Source of the DNA: an uncultured Bacteroidaceae bacterium
Lineage (GTDB): Bacteria > Bacteroidota > Bacteroidia > Bacteroidales > Bacteroidaceae
DNA length: 23,857 nt
Direction: 5' to 3'
NCBI GenBank assembly: GCA_904501945.1
Contig: CAJGCU010000023.1
Coordinates: 1 to 23,857 of the forward strand
Shown here: positions 1-8,454 of the stretch, piece by piece
How positions within the stretch are numbered: position 1 is the stretch's first letter
How the letters are laid out: each line of letters starts with the position of its first letter
Made by a program: the position numbers and the translations under genes
The notes under the pieces: model-generated
Seen by the model: only the letters and a program-made list of their open reading frames with translations
Database searches by the model: none
Told to the model about the DNA's origin: nothing

Positions 1-1929
1 AGAAATAGAGTATTGCATCTGACCAGTGTAAGTTGCCTTGTATTTACCTGATACGCGTACAGAGAGGTTGTCTGTGCTCACGCCTTCAGCGAATCCCCAT
101 GCTCCGAATGTAGAGAAGTTCAGTTCGTTGTAGTAGCCTGTCACAGCAGGATCTCCGCTCAGTTCTTTGTTGTTGTAGAACTCAACGTATGCTCCTTTGC
201 CGTCGTTGAACTCAGTGAGGTGGTTGATGGTGGTGTATTCGTCAGCCAGTTCGCAAGCCTTCTTGTAGATGACGTTGGTGCCAGGAACAGCGGCCTTGAT
301 TCCTTCGAGGAGTGAACGCTTGTGATTCTCTGTTGGTGTGCCTCCGTAGTTACCGTTGAGCATCTCTGTGTCGTCAGCGTTAGGGCCGATGACGGCGATA
401 GTCTTGAGATTCTTTGAAAGTGGAAGAATGCCGTTGTTCTTGAGCAGTACCATAGATTCGCGTGCAGCTTGAATAGAGAGCTGGTGGTTGGACTCGCTGC
501 TGATGACGTCTGGTCCGAGATTTGCCCATGGAATCATGTCTTCAGGGTCGAACATGCCCAGTTCGAAGCGGCCGAGGAGTGTGCGACGCAGGTGATCGTC
601 GAGAGTTGACTCCTGGATGAGTCCCTTGTCAAGTGCTTCTGTGAGCACCATGAATACCTTTCCGCATTCGAGGTCGGTACCGTTGAGCACAGCGTCAACA
701 GATGCTGAAAGTGGGTCTGGGTGTGTCTCGTGCTGTCCTTTGTTGTAGAAGTTGTTGATAGCATCGCAGTCAGTCAGTACAATACCGTCGAATCCCCATT
801 TGCGGCGCAGAATGTCAACGAGCAGACGGTCGCTGGTACAGCATGGCACACCTTCGTAACGGTTGTAGGCGCACATCACTTCGCGCACGTTGCCTTTCTT
901 GACAAGTGCTTTGAAAGCTGGGAGATAAGTCTCCCAAAGGTCGCGCATAGAGACAGATGCGTCGTAGGTGTGGCGCAATGGCTCTGGACCACTGTGTACG
1001 GCATAGTGCTTTGCGCAAGCGTGAGTCTTGTAATACTTGTCGTCGTTGCCTTGCATACCGAGTACGGTCTGTACGCCGAGCACAGCGTTGAGGTATGGGT
1101 CCTCACCGCAAGTTTCCTGTCCACGTCCCCAACGTGGGTCGCGGAAGATGTTGACGTTTGGACACCAATAAGTCAGTTCGGGATTTCCAGGATAGTAGGT
1201 TACTCCCATTGGCACGTTGAAAATGTTGCGGTCTGAACGGTTCCAGTTGGCGCGTGCTTCGTCGGAAACAGTAGAGAACACGTCGTAGATGAGCTGTGAA
1301 TTGAAGGCTGCCGCCATACCAATAGGCTGTGGATAAACAGTGTAGCCTCCTTGGCGGACGCCGTGACAGGCTTCGTTCCACCAGTTGTAGGATGGGATGC
1401 CGAGGCGGTCAACGGAGATAGACTTGTTCATCATGAGTCCGACCTTCTCTTCTGGAGTGAGGAGCGAGATGAGGTTTTCTACACGCTCTTCGTTGGAGAG
1501 TTTGTAGTCTTGGAATGGATATTTGTGTCCATCTTCTGGCTTTTCGCTTGAAGTAACGTGTGCCTTGGTGGAAAGGGCCCCGAGCGTGTTGCCGTTCTGG
1601 TCGAGCAGTTCGACACTTCTGTGTGTTCTGCCTGATGCTCCGGCTGGAGAAAAGGCTACCATGACTTTTGCGATGTCACCAGGCTTTACCTCGTCTGTAG
1701 AATAGTGTGCCGTGATGCATTCACAGCTGGGGATAGTCTTGTCTATCCGAACTGCATTGTCGGATGTGTTTTGGAATGTGAATGTGTGGCAAACTGTGCC
1801 GCTGATGGCATCGATAGAACCGAAGTCCCATTCGTAGGCATCAAATTCGACGGCACTTTTTTTTGTTTGTGCTGTTGCGGGTGCTGCTGCCAATAGCGAG
1901 CACGCCAAGAATAAAGTTAAAGTTCTCAT
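1..1929 (-). CDS. GH3 beta-xylosidase/beta-glucosidase-like enzyme with N-terminal DUF1573-like domain (3' end cut)
   Basis: This is a secreted glycoside hydrolase family 3 enzyme that should remove xylose (or glucose) from the non-reducing ends of oligosaccharides in the periplasm or outside the cell. The 643 residues visible start with a signal peptide ending near APATAQ. Residues about 27-124 look like a DUF1573 Ig-like domain (EWDFGSI, CEC at 69-71, VKPGD). The GH3 barrel follows from about 150, with NEACHGV, RDPRWGRGQE, KHYAVHSGPE and the nucleophile motif VLTDCDA (Asp387). The GH3 C-terminal domain starts near 490, and a PA14-like insert begins near 580. The HSGPE and TDCDA signatures resemble Bacteroidales xylosidases more than BglX, but the substrate is inferred. 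The reading frame is open to base 1, so the C-terminus lies outside the window. The ATG lies 6 bp after the esterase stop, so the two are probably co-transcribed. Codons are strongly biased to AAC, GAC, TAC and TTC, which suggests high expression. Confidence 0.93.
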   Translation of the reverse strand, partial: MRTLTLFLACSLLAAAPATAQTKKSAVEFDAYEWDFGSIDAISGTVCHTFTFQNTSDNAVRIDKTIPSCECITAHYSTDEVKPGDIAKVMVAFSPAGASGRTHRSVELLDQNGNTLGALSTKAHVTSSEKPEDGHKYPFQDYKLSNEERVENLISLLTPEEKVGLMMNKSISVDRLGIPSYNWWNEACHGVRQGGYTVYPQPIGMAAAFNSQLIYDVFSTVSDEARANWNRSDRNIFNVPMGVTYYPGNPELTYWCPNVNIFRDPRWGRGQETCGEDPYLNAVLGVQTVLGMQGNDDKYYKTHACAKHYAVHSGPEPLRHTYDASVSMRDLWETYLPAFKALVKKGNVREVMCAYNRYEGVPCCTSDRLLVDILRRKWGFDGIVLTDCDAINNFYNKGQHETHPDPLSASVDAVLNGTDLECGKVFMVLTEALDKGLIQESTLDDHLRRTLLGRFELGMFDPEDMIPWANLGPDVISSESNHQLSIQAARESMVLLKNNGILPLSKNLKTIAVIGPNADDTEMLNGNYGGTPTENHKRSLLEGIKAAVPGTNVIYKKACELADEYTTINHLTEFNDGKGAYVEFYNNKELSGDPAVTGYYNELNFSTFGAWGFAEGVSTDNLSVRVSGKYKATYTGQMQYSIS

Positions 1930-1935
1930 AAATAA

Positions 1936-3765
1936 TTATTTAGTTTTGGTAAGTAAATCTTCTAATGCTTTGCGGCGTTCGTTCCATGTTGAGTAGTCGG
2001 AAGCTTTGAGCACATGAGTCTCTTGATTTTCGCTTTCTGCCCATTCGCTGTCAGTCGTGATGACGCAGGGGCTTGCCTTTCCGTCGGCAATCAGCTTGTC
2101 GGCAATGGCATCAGCGCCTCCCACTTTGAACCAGCTTTCCATGGTATCATTATCGCCCAATTCCAGCTTAATTAGAATAGGTGCTTCTTCGCAAACTGGT
2201 GGAAAGTAGGTTGCAGTGTTGTTATTTAGATTGTAGCTAACCTTGCCATGTGCGATGTCACCCATGGAAGCGAAGTTATAAGGTGCTGCAGGGTGGTTGG
2301 CGATGCTGTATTTGAAACCTTTGTCTGGTGAGAGATACATGTTGCTGGGGTCGGCAACCATTGTTCCGTCCACAACGAAGCAGTACTTGAATGTGTCGTA
2401 TGTGTACTGGCCTATGCTGATGCTCCATACGCCATCTTCTTCTTTTGTCATGAGTTTTTCGTCTCCATTTTCCAGCGCGAGCCATACTTCGTTGGCTTCA
2501 GGTGCCTTGAAACGGAAGGTGATGCTGTCTGTTCCGTATTCTGGAGATATAATCGGGCGTGGGAAGAGGCGTGCCATTACCCCAGGAGTGAATGGCTCTT
2601 CTTTGCCTGTGGCTGCAAGGGTTGGCTCACTGTTTTCCATGGCTTCGGCAGACGCCTCGGGGTTGAAGAGCAGACGGAGGGTGATGTCGAGGAAGTATTT
2701 GGCATTCATCCAAGTGTGTCCGAACTTGTCGTCAGTATATACTTTAGCAGTACGGATGCCCTTTTGGTCAAGAAATTCCAGATAGTCACGTGATGTTCCG
2801 TAGAGGAAATCGTCTGTACCAATGCCGAGCCAGAAGAGATTGATTTTCTGGTTGGTGTCGTCGGCGTTGTCGTACACATCGGGAATGTTGGTTGATGTGA
2901 AGGAACTGTAAGAACAAAGGTAAGAGAATTTGTCGAGGTTGTTCAAGCCGTTGGAAAGACCCTGATTTCCGCCACGAGAGAAACCGCCGATGGCACGGTG
3001 GTTGCGGTCGTTGATAGTGAGATAGTTCTTCTCGATGTAAGGCATCAAGTCGTTGATGAGGTCGTTGCTAAACACGTCGCCCATGAACATTGGGTTTTGG
3101 GGTGCATTATACAGTAGCTTCGTGGGGTTTCCGTAGGGGAGAACGATAATCATCTCCTTGGCCTTGCCTTCTGCCAGCAGATTGTCGAGGATATAATTCA
3201 TGCGTCCCACTTTGTAATACACTTCTTCTGTATCTGTTGTTCCGCTGATAAGATAGAATACAGGATATTTCTTGTCAATATTTTGGGGGTTGTATGTAGG
3301 TGGAAGATAGACAATGGCATGGTTTGTGGCCTTGAGGCTCTGTGAATAATAATGAATGTATTCAACTTTTCCGTGTGGCACATCCTTGATGTCATGTGGC
3401 AATGACTGTCCGTCGGCTGCTGGTATCTCTAAAAGACTGTTCTTGAAACCTTCGTTAGGGAAGTACTGAGGACAATAAGGGTCCATAATGCTGACTCCGT
3501 CAACGACAAAGTTGTATGGATACATGTCTGGAGCAGCAGGGCCAAGTGTGACTTCCCAGACGTCGTCGGAAACTTTTGTCATTGGGTTCTTGCCAGCAAA
3601 CTGTACATCTACTTGTACATCTTTGGCAAAAGGGTTCTTGTACCTAAATGTTACAGTACCGTCAGCGTTGCAGATGACGGAACGAAACTCGCGGTCTTGT
3701 TGAGCGCAACAGACACTCAAGATTCCTACAGCACAAATGGCAAGGAAAAAACTGATTTTTTTCAT
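1936..3765 (-). CDS. Secreted CE1-type esterase (feruloyl/acetyl xylan esterase-like) with a second, degenerate E-set plus esterase unit
   Basis: A 609-residue exported alpha/beta-hydrolase esterase. The N-terminus is a signal peptide or possibly a lipoprotein signal (two Cys at 19-20). Residues about 25-115 form an E-set/CBM48-like domain. Residues about 130-367 form an esterase D/CE1-like domain with the nucleophile motif GFSRG (Ser263), an acidic residue in GTDDF (Asp318 or 319) and His350 in FGHTW. A second E-set follows at about 395-490. The remaining 120 residues resemble the esterase but lack its catalytic middle (HGKVSY and FKVGG match HGKVEY and YKVGR of the first copy). It is the first gene of a unit with the GH3 gene, consistent with removing feruloyl or acetyl groups from xylan. 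The acyl specificity cannot be told from sequence. A promoter box lies about 50 bp upstream. Confidence 0.9.
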   Translation of the reverse strand: MKKISFFLAICAVGILSVCCAQQDREFRSVICNADGTVTFRYKNPFAKDVQVDVQFAGKNPMTKVSDDVWEVTLGPAAPDMYPYNFVVDGVSIMDPYCPQYFPNEGFKNSLLEIPAADGQSLPHDIKDVPHGKVEYIHYYSQSLKATNHAIVYLPPTYNPQNIDKKYPVFYLISGTTDTEEVYYKVGRMNYILDNLLAEGKAKEMIIVLPYGNPTKLLYNAPQNPMFMGDVFSNDLINDLMPYIEKNYLTINDRNHRAIGGFSRGGNQGLSNGLNNLDKFSYLCSYSSFTSTNIPDVYDNADDTNQKINLFWLGIGTDDFLYGTSRDYLEFLDQKGIRTAKVYTDDKFGHTWMNAKYFLDITLRLLFNPEASAEAMENSEPTLAATGKEEPFTPGVMARLFPRPIISPEYGTDSITFRFKAPEANEVWLALENGDEKLMTKEEDGVWSISIGQYTYDTFKYCFVVDGTMVADPSNMYLSPDKGFKYSIANHPAAPYNFASMGDIAHGKVSYNLNNNTATYFPPVCEEAPILIKLELGDNDTMESWFKVGGADAIADKLIADGKASPCVITTDSEWAESENQETHVLKASDYSTWNERRKALEDLLTKTK

Positions 3766-3815
3766 CTTACAGGTGTTTAGGGAAATAGATAGATTGTTAG
3801 ATTGTTGATAGGTTG

Positions 3816-3823
3816 CAAAGTTA
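3816..3823 (-). promoter_or_regulatory. Probable -7 promoter box of the esterase-GH3 unit
   Basis: Read on the minus strand this is TAACTTTG, a full match to the Bacteroidetes -7 consensus TAnnTTTG. It sits about 50 bp before the esterase ATG. No good TTG -33 box is seen at the usual 19-21 bp spacing, so the call rests on the -7 box and position. Confidence 0.5.
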
Positions 3824-3968
3824 AAAAATAAAAATCACATTATTTATATAATGATGGAACAAAATCTTATGATTGTAGGGTAAAGATGCCGTTTTTTCTT
3901 AAAAAAGAGCGAATATTTGGTTATGTCGGAAGAAAGCAGTACTTTTGTGACAATATTTTCGAAGAACT

Positions 3969-4904
3969 ATGCATAGATTGTTTCTGATGTTTTTTCTGCT
4001 GATAGCGGAATGGTTTTTTGTGCTGTCGGGTGGATTCATGTCGCTGAATGAGCTGAAGGCACAAGAGTTGGACTGTACGGTGAAAATAAATCACTCTCAA
4101 GTGCAAGGTACAAACAAGAGCGTGTTTGGAGTGCTGGAAACAGCCATCGCGGAATTTATGAATAACCGTGCATGGACAGATTTGCAGTTTCAGGAGGCAG
4201 AGAAAATAGAATGCTCCATGAGTATAACCATTAAGAAATATGATGAATCAACAAATGCTTTCACGGGAGAACTACAATGTCAACTGACTCGTCCAGTGTA
4301 TAATTCCGTATATAATACAACTGTGTTTTCGACACGGGATACGGAATTTAATTTTACATACGCAGAACAGGACAATCTGGAGTTTAACGAAAATAATATA
4401 GATAACAACTTGACCGCGATGCTGGCCTATTATGCCTACCTGTTCATTGGTATGGATTTGGACACGTTTTCGCCGCTTGGTGGAACAGAACCGCTTCGTA
4501 TGGTAGAGAAGATTGTGAATGATGCGCAAGGTATGAACGAAACAGGATGGAAAGCTTTCGATGATGGGAAAAACCGTCATGGCATCATCAATGACTATAT
4601 GGAAACAACGCTTGAACCCTTACGTCAGATGCAGTATAAGTATTATCGCGAAGGGCTCGATGGGATGGCACAAAATCCAGATAGAGGACGTACCGCCATT
4701 ACGGAGGCGCTGGAGATGCTGAACGAGGCATACAGCACCAAGCCGCTTGCCATGTATCCGCAGCTCTTCACGGACTTCAAACGCGATGAAATCGTGAATA
4801 TTTATTCGGGACATGGAACGGAGAAGGAAAAGCAACTGGTATATGACATTGTATCGGAAATCAACGCAAGCCAGAATACTTATTGGAATAGGATAAAGAG
4901 ATGA
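3969..4904 (+). CDS. porD: DUF4835 family protein (PorD, associated with type IX secretion in current naming)
   Basis: A 311-residue exported protein of the Bacteroidetes-specific DUF4835 family. Family features visible are the mature start ELDCTVKINHSQVQG, then VFGVLETAIAEFMNN, LAYYAYLFIGMDLDTFSPLGG, and a C-terminal segment about the number of repeats and stress (YPQLFTDFKRDEIVNIY). A hydrophobic leader runs to a likely cleavage at KAQ|EL near residue 33; that is long, so the true start may be the ATG at codon 7 (position 3987). Some annotation resources name this family PorD of the type IX secretion system; I know of no detailed mechanism. The stop overlaps the recN start by 4 bp (ATGA), so the two are translationally coupled. 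Only a weak promoter-like box (AATATTTG, 3912-3919) is seen upstream. Confidence 0.85.
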   Translation: MHRLFLMFFLLIAEWFFVLSGGFMSLNELKAQELDCTVKINHSQVQGTNKSVFGVLETAIAEFMNNRAWTDLQFQEAEKIECSMSITIKKYDESTNAFTGELQCQLTRPVYNSVYNTTVFSTRDTEFNFTYAEQDNLEFNENNIDNNLTAMLAYYAYLFIGMDLDTFSPLGGTEPLRMVEKIVNDAQGMNETGWKAFDDGKNRHGIINDYMETTLEPLRQMQYKYYREGLDGMAQNPDRGRTAITEALEMLNEAYSTKPLAMYPQLFTDFKRDEIVNIYSGHGTEKEKQLVYDIVSEINASQNTYWNRIKR

Positions 4905-6577
4905 TTCGTCATTTACATATAGAAAATTATGCTCTGATTGAGCATCTTGACATCGATTTTCATGCAGGTTTCTCTGTCATTACAGGAGAAACGGGAGCTG
5001 GAAAGTCGATTATTATAGGCGCAGTAGGGTTGTTGCTGGGACAAAGAGCCGATTCGCGTGCCATCAAGGAAGGAATAAAACGCTGTGTGATAGAAGCGAC
5101 CTTTGATGTGTCTGATTATCAGCTGGAAACTTTCTTTGAAGAGAATGACCTTGATTTTGATGCTGAAGAATGCGTGATACGCCGTGAGTTGACTTCTGCT
5201 GGAAAATCTCGTGCTTTCGTCAACGATACGCCCGTGTCACTTCTACAATTGAAAGAAATTGGCGAGCGTCTGATTGATGTACATTCGCAGCACAAGAACT
5301 TGTTGCTTGGAAAAGAGGACTTTCAGCTTGGCATTTTGGATGCTTTGGCTGAAAACCATACTCTTCTGGAGCAGTATAAGGTGGAATATAGGGAATTTCG
5401 TTCTTTGCAGAAGCAGTTGGAGAAGGTGATAGAGGATGCCAAGAATGGCAGGGATGATGAGGATTATCTGCGTTTTCAGGCAGAGCAATTGGCAGATGCG
5501 TGTTTGCAGGAGAATGAACAGATTGAACTGGAGGAAGAAGCGAAAACGCTAGAGCATGCTGAGGACATCAAGGGTTCTCTCTATCAGGCATCTTGCTGTC
5601 TTCAATCTCCTGATGATGGAACGGATGTGCTGGGAATGCTCAAGCAGGGAATGTCGTCGATTCAATCCATTTCAAAAGTTTATGCTTCGGCAGATGAATT
5701 GGCGGAACGCTTGAATTCATGCTATATAGAACTGAAGGATATTGCCGATGAATTGGAGGGAAAAGCTGAAGATGTGGCGTATAATCCTCGCAGGTTGGAA
5801 CAGATTCGCGAACGATTAAACATCATTTATTCTTTGCAGAAAAAGCATAGCGTGGATAGCGTGGAAGAATTACTTTCCATCCAGCGCGATTTAGAGGAAA
5901 AACTATTGAATTTAGATAATAATGACGATTTCATCGAGGAAATACGTCGTAAAGTACAGGAACGAGAAAATGCTGCAAGAAGTTTAGCCCTACAGCTTTC
6001 GAATGCCCGATACAATGTAGCGAAGACTGTTGAAAAGTCGATGTCAGAAAAACTTGTTCCGCTTGGCATGCCCAATGTGCGTTTTCAGTGCTCAGTTGTT
6101 TCGGATATGGCAGAATTGTCAGAAACGGGGTGCGACCAAGTGCAGTTCCTGTTCAATGCTAACAAAAATGGCGAATTGAAACCTGTCAGCCAAATTGCTT
6201 CAGGTGGTGAAATCGCTCGAGTGATGTTGTCCATTAAGGCGATGGTGGCTGGAGCTGTGAAGTTGCCGACTATCATTTTCGACGAAATTGATACTGGAGT
6301 GAGCGGTTCCATCGCGGAAAAAATGGCAAAAATGATGAAAGAGATGGGTGAATATGAACGTCAGGTCATCTCCATTACTCATCTTCCACAGATTGCAGCG
6401 ATGGGTTGTCATCACTATAAGGTGTACAAGGAAGATACCGAAGACGCGACATTGACTCATATTGTACAGCTTGATGAACGTGAGCGGATTGAAGCGCTGG
6501 CTCATATGCTGAGTGGCGAAACGCTTACTCAGGCTGCGCTCGATAATGCAAAGGCTTTATTAGAAAATAGTAATTAA
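4901..6577 (+). CDS. recN: DNA repair protein RecN
   Basis: RecN is an SMC-like ATPase acting in recombinational repair of double-strand breaks in the cytoplasm. The 558 residues show the standard plan: an N-terminal ATPase half with Walker A GETGAGKS (residues 29-36), a long charged central coiled coil (about 150-370), then the ABC signature SGGE (434-437) and Walker B TIIFDE (Asp461, Glu462), followed by ITHLPQIAA. The length is normal for the family. The start overlaps the stop of the DUF4835 gene, and the next gene begins 10 bp after its stop, so it is the middle gene of a three-gene operon. Neighbourhood of DUF4835 and recN is common in Bacteroidetes. No SOS-type operator was recognised. 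Confidence 0.97.
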   Translation: MIRHLHIENYALIEHLDIDFHAGFSVITGETGAGKSIIIGAVGLLLGQRADSRAIKEGIKRCVIEATFDVSDYQLETFFEENDLDFDAEECVIRRELTSAGKSRAFVNDTPVSLLQLKEIGERLIDVHSQHKNLLLGKEDFQLGILDALAENHTLLEQYKVEYREFRSLQKQLEKVIEDAKNGRDDEDYLRFQAEQLADACLQENEQIELEEEAKTLEHAEDIKGSLYQASCCLQSPDDGTDVLGMLKQGMSSIQSISKVYASADELAERLNSCYIELKDIADELEGKAEDVAYNPRRLEQIRERLNIIYSLQKKHSVDSVEELLSIQRDLEEKLLNLDNNDDFIEEIRRKVQERENAARSLALQLSNARYNVAKTVEKSMSEKLVPLGMPNVRFQCSVVSDMAELSETGCDQVQFLFNANKNGELKPVSQIASGGEIARVMLSIKAMVAGAVKLPTIIFDEIDTGVSGSIAEKMAKMMKEMGEYERQVISITHLPQIAAMGCHHYKVYKEDTEDATLTHIVQLDERERIEALAHMLSGETLTQAALDNAKALLENSN

Positions 6578-6587
6578 AAATATTGAA

Positions 6588-8294
6588 ATGAAAAAATATT
6601 TGATATTGACATTATCCCTTTCTCTTTGTGTGTTGCAAGGATTGGCTCAGCCAAAGTTTGCTTCAAAGGTAAAGAAAGGTATTGTTTCTGTAAATACCTA
6701 TGATGAAAAGGGGGATTTACTTCGTCAAGGAACTGCTTTCTATGTTGGGGAAAATGGTGATGCCGTAGCTGACTATCGTTTGTTCAAGGGAGCGTATAAG
6801 GCGTTGGTGACTGATTCCAGTGGAAGACAGGATTCTGTCGTATGCATTTCTGGTGCAGACGACACTTATTCTTTAGTGCGTTTTCAAGTGGCGTCAAAGA
6901 AACATTCAGTTTTACCATTTGCAACTTCTGTTTCTGCGATGGAATCGGAATTTTTTGTCCTTTCAATAGTAGATGGAGAGGTGTTGCATGAACAGGTGAT
7001 AGTAGCTGATACTTCGCTCATTCAGGGCAAGTATGCTTATTATGGATTGAACCAAAAAATAGGTGAGAAGTTGATTGGTCAGCCCGTTTTCAATAAGGAA
7101 GGTGTGTTGACTGGTATACTTCATTCTACAATTGGCGAAAAGAGCTATGTGCTTGATATCCGTTTCATCGAAACGCTGAAAATAGAAGCTATTGCATCTA
7201 ATTCTGCATCAGGGGCGCTTGACAACATCTTCATCTCGAAGGATTTGCCAAAAACGGCAGAAGAGGCGCTGGTCTATCTGTATTTCAAATCACGCACGAT
7301 GGGCAATGATGAATACATGAAATTGGTGAATCGTTTTGTCGATGCCTATCCTCAGAATGCAGAAGGCTATTTGAGGCGTGCCACGCCGTTGATAGACATG
7401 TTGCGTTTTGACGAAGCCGATAAGGATTTGCAGCAGCATCTGCAACTGACTGAAGATAAGGCTGAAGGTAACTTTAAGGTCGGTTCTTTGATTTATGACA
7501 AACTTCGTTTTCAGCCCGAACCTGCTTATGAGTCTTGGAACTATGATGTTGTCATCCAGCACATGGATGCTGCCATCTCATTGAATATGGAAAAGCCTGA
7601 CGGAGAAGAGCGTAAAGCGAGTGACAGCAGATACAAAGTGCTGAAAGCACAAATTCTCTTGAACAAAGGAGATTACGATGCTGCCATTTCATTGTATGAG
7701 CAGTTGAATCAGGGCGAAAACCGCTCGCCTTCCTACTATTACGCTATCAGTTTGGCACGTGATGGACGAGGTGATTCGCTGGCGACAGTGATTGAGCCTC
7801 TTGATAGTGCGATAGCCATGTTTGGTACTCCTATGCCAAGCGGTGCTGCCAATTATGTGATTCGTCGTGGACAGCTCTATGCCAATGCTGGAAAATATCG
7901 TGAGGCTGTGCTGGATTATAATCAGTATGCTTATTTGCTGAATAATCAGGTTAGTGCGGTTTTTTATCATGAACGTTCGATGATAGAAATGAATGGACGG
8001 ATGTTCCAACCTGCATTGGACGATATCAACAAGGCTATTGAGATGTCGCCGCGTACTCCGCTTTACTACATCGATAAGGCTTCTTTGACTCTCAGGGTCA
8101 ATCTGTTAGATGAATGTGTTCAGGCTTGCGAAACAGCTATAGCGTTGAATCCCGATATTGTGGATTCCTATAGAATACTTGGTTACGCTCAGTTGCAAAA
8201 AGAGGATAAGGAGAATGCACGTGCTAATCTCCTGAAGGCCGTGGGAATGGGCGATGAAAGTGCTCAGAAAATTCTTGATATGTATTTCAAATGA
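6588..8294 (+). CDS. Secreted TPR protein with N-terminal inactive trypsin-like domain
   Basis: A 568-residue exported protein with a signal peptide ending at LAQ|PK (about residue 21). Residues about 25-200 have the layout of a trypsin/DegP-like protease: QGTAFYVGENGDAVADYRLF matches the segment that normally carries the catalytic His, but Arg64 occupies that place. GQPVFNKEGVLTGI matches the Ser-containing loop, but the Ser position is Ile163. Proteolysis is therefore unlikely. From about 220 to the end the protein is built of TPR-like helix pairs (for example YPQNAEGYLRRA, KYREAVLDYNQYAYL, PALDDINKAIEMSP, ECVQACETAIALNPDIVDSYRILGYA). It is probably a periplasmic or surface scaffold or peptide-binding protein; its partner is unknown. 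It follows recN by 10 bp and is likely co-transcribed, though a functional link to RecN is not evident. Confidence 0.85.
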   Translation: MKKYLILTLSLSLCVLQGLAQPKFASKVKKGIVSVNTYDEKGDLLRQGTAFYVGENGDAVADYRLFKGAYKALVTDSSGRQDSVVCISGADDTYSLVRFQVASKKHSVLPFATSVSAMESEFFVLSIVDGEVLHEQVIVADTSLIQGKYAYYGLNQKIGEKLIGQPVFNKEGVLTGILHSTIGEKSYVLDIRFIETLKIEAIASNSASGALDNIFISKDLPKTAEEALVYLYFKSRTMGNDEYMKLVNRFVDAYPQNAEGYLRRATPLIDMLRFDEADKDLQQHLQLTEDKAEGNFKVGSLIYDKLRFQPEPAYESWNYDVVIQHMDAAISLNMEKPDGEERKASDSRYKVLKAQILLNKGDYDAAISLYEQLNQGENRSPSYYYAISLARDGRGDSLATVIEPLDSAIAMFGTPMPSGAANYVIRRGQLYANAGKYREAVLDYNQYAYLLNNQVSAVFYHERSMIEMNGRMFQPALDDINKAIEMSPRTPLYYIDKASLTLRVNLLDECVQACETAIALNPDIVDSYRILGYAQLQKEDKENARANLLKAVGMGDESAQKILDMYFK

Positions 8295-8396
8295 GTAGGA
8301 GGACGTTTCTCTTTACCCAGTTGCAAATTTATTCCTACGTGTTCGCCGTGTGCATATATGTCAACGGTGTATGTTTATTGAAGTAGTTATATTTGT

Positions 8397-8444
8397 TTTT
8401 ATAGCAAGGGGGAGTGTCAATTGACACTCCCCCTTGCTATAAAA
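8397..8444. repeat. Perfect 48-bp palindrome between convergent genes
   Basis: Bases 8397-8420 and 8421-8444 are exact reverse complements with no spacer; the core half-site is CAAGGGGGAGTGTC and the centre is CAATTG. It lies 102 bp after the TPR gene stop and 10 bp after the nhaD stop, so a role as a shared transcription terminator is the simplest reading. However, the flanks are T-run on the left and A-run on the right, so neither transcript has a U-tract after the hairpin, unlike a canonical intrinsic terminator. Confidence 0.9.
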
Positions 8445-8454
8445 TGAAAGTTTG

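Noticed and set aside
721..1236. 171-residue open frame opposite the GH3 gene
   Set aside because: The GH3 frame runs through with all motifs; the opposite frame is a by-product of its biased codons.
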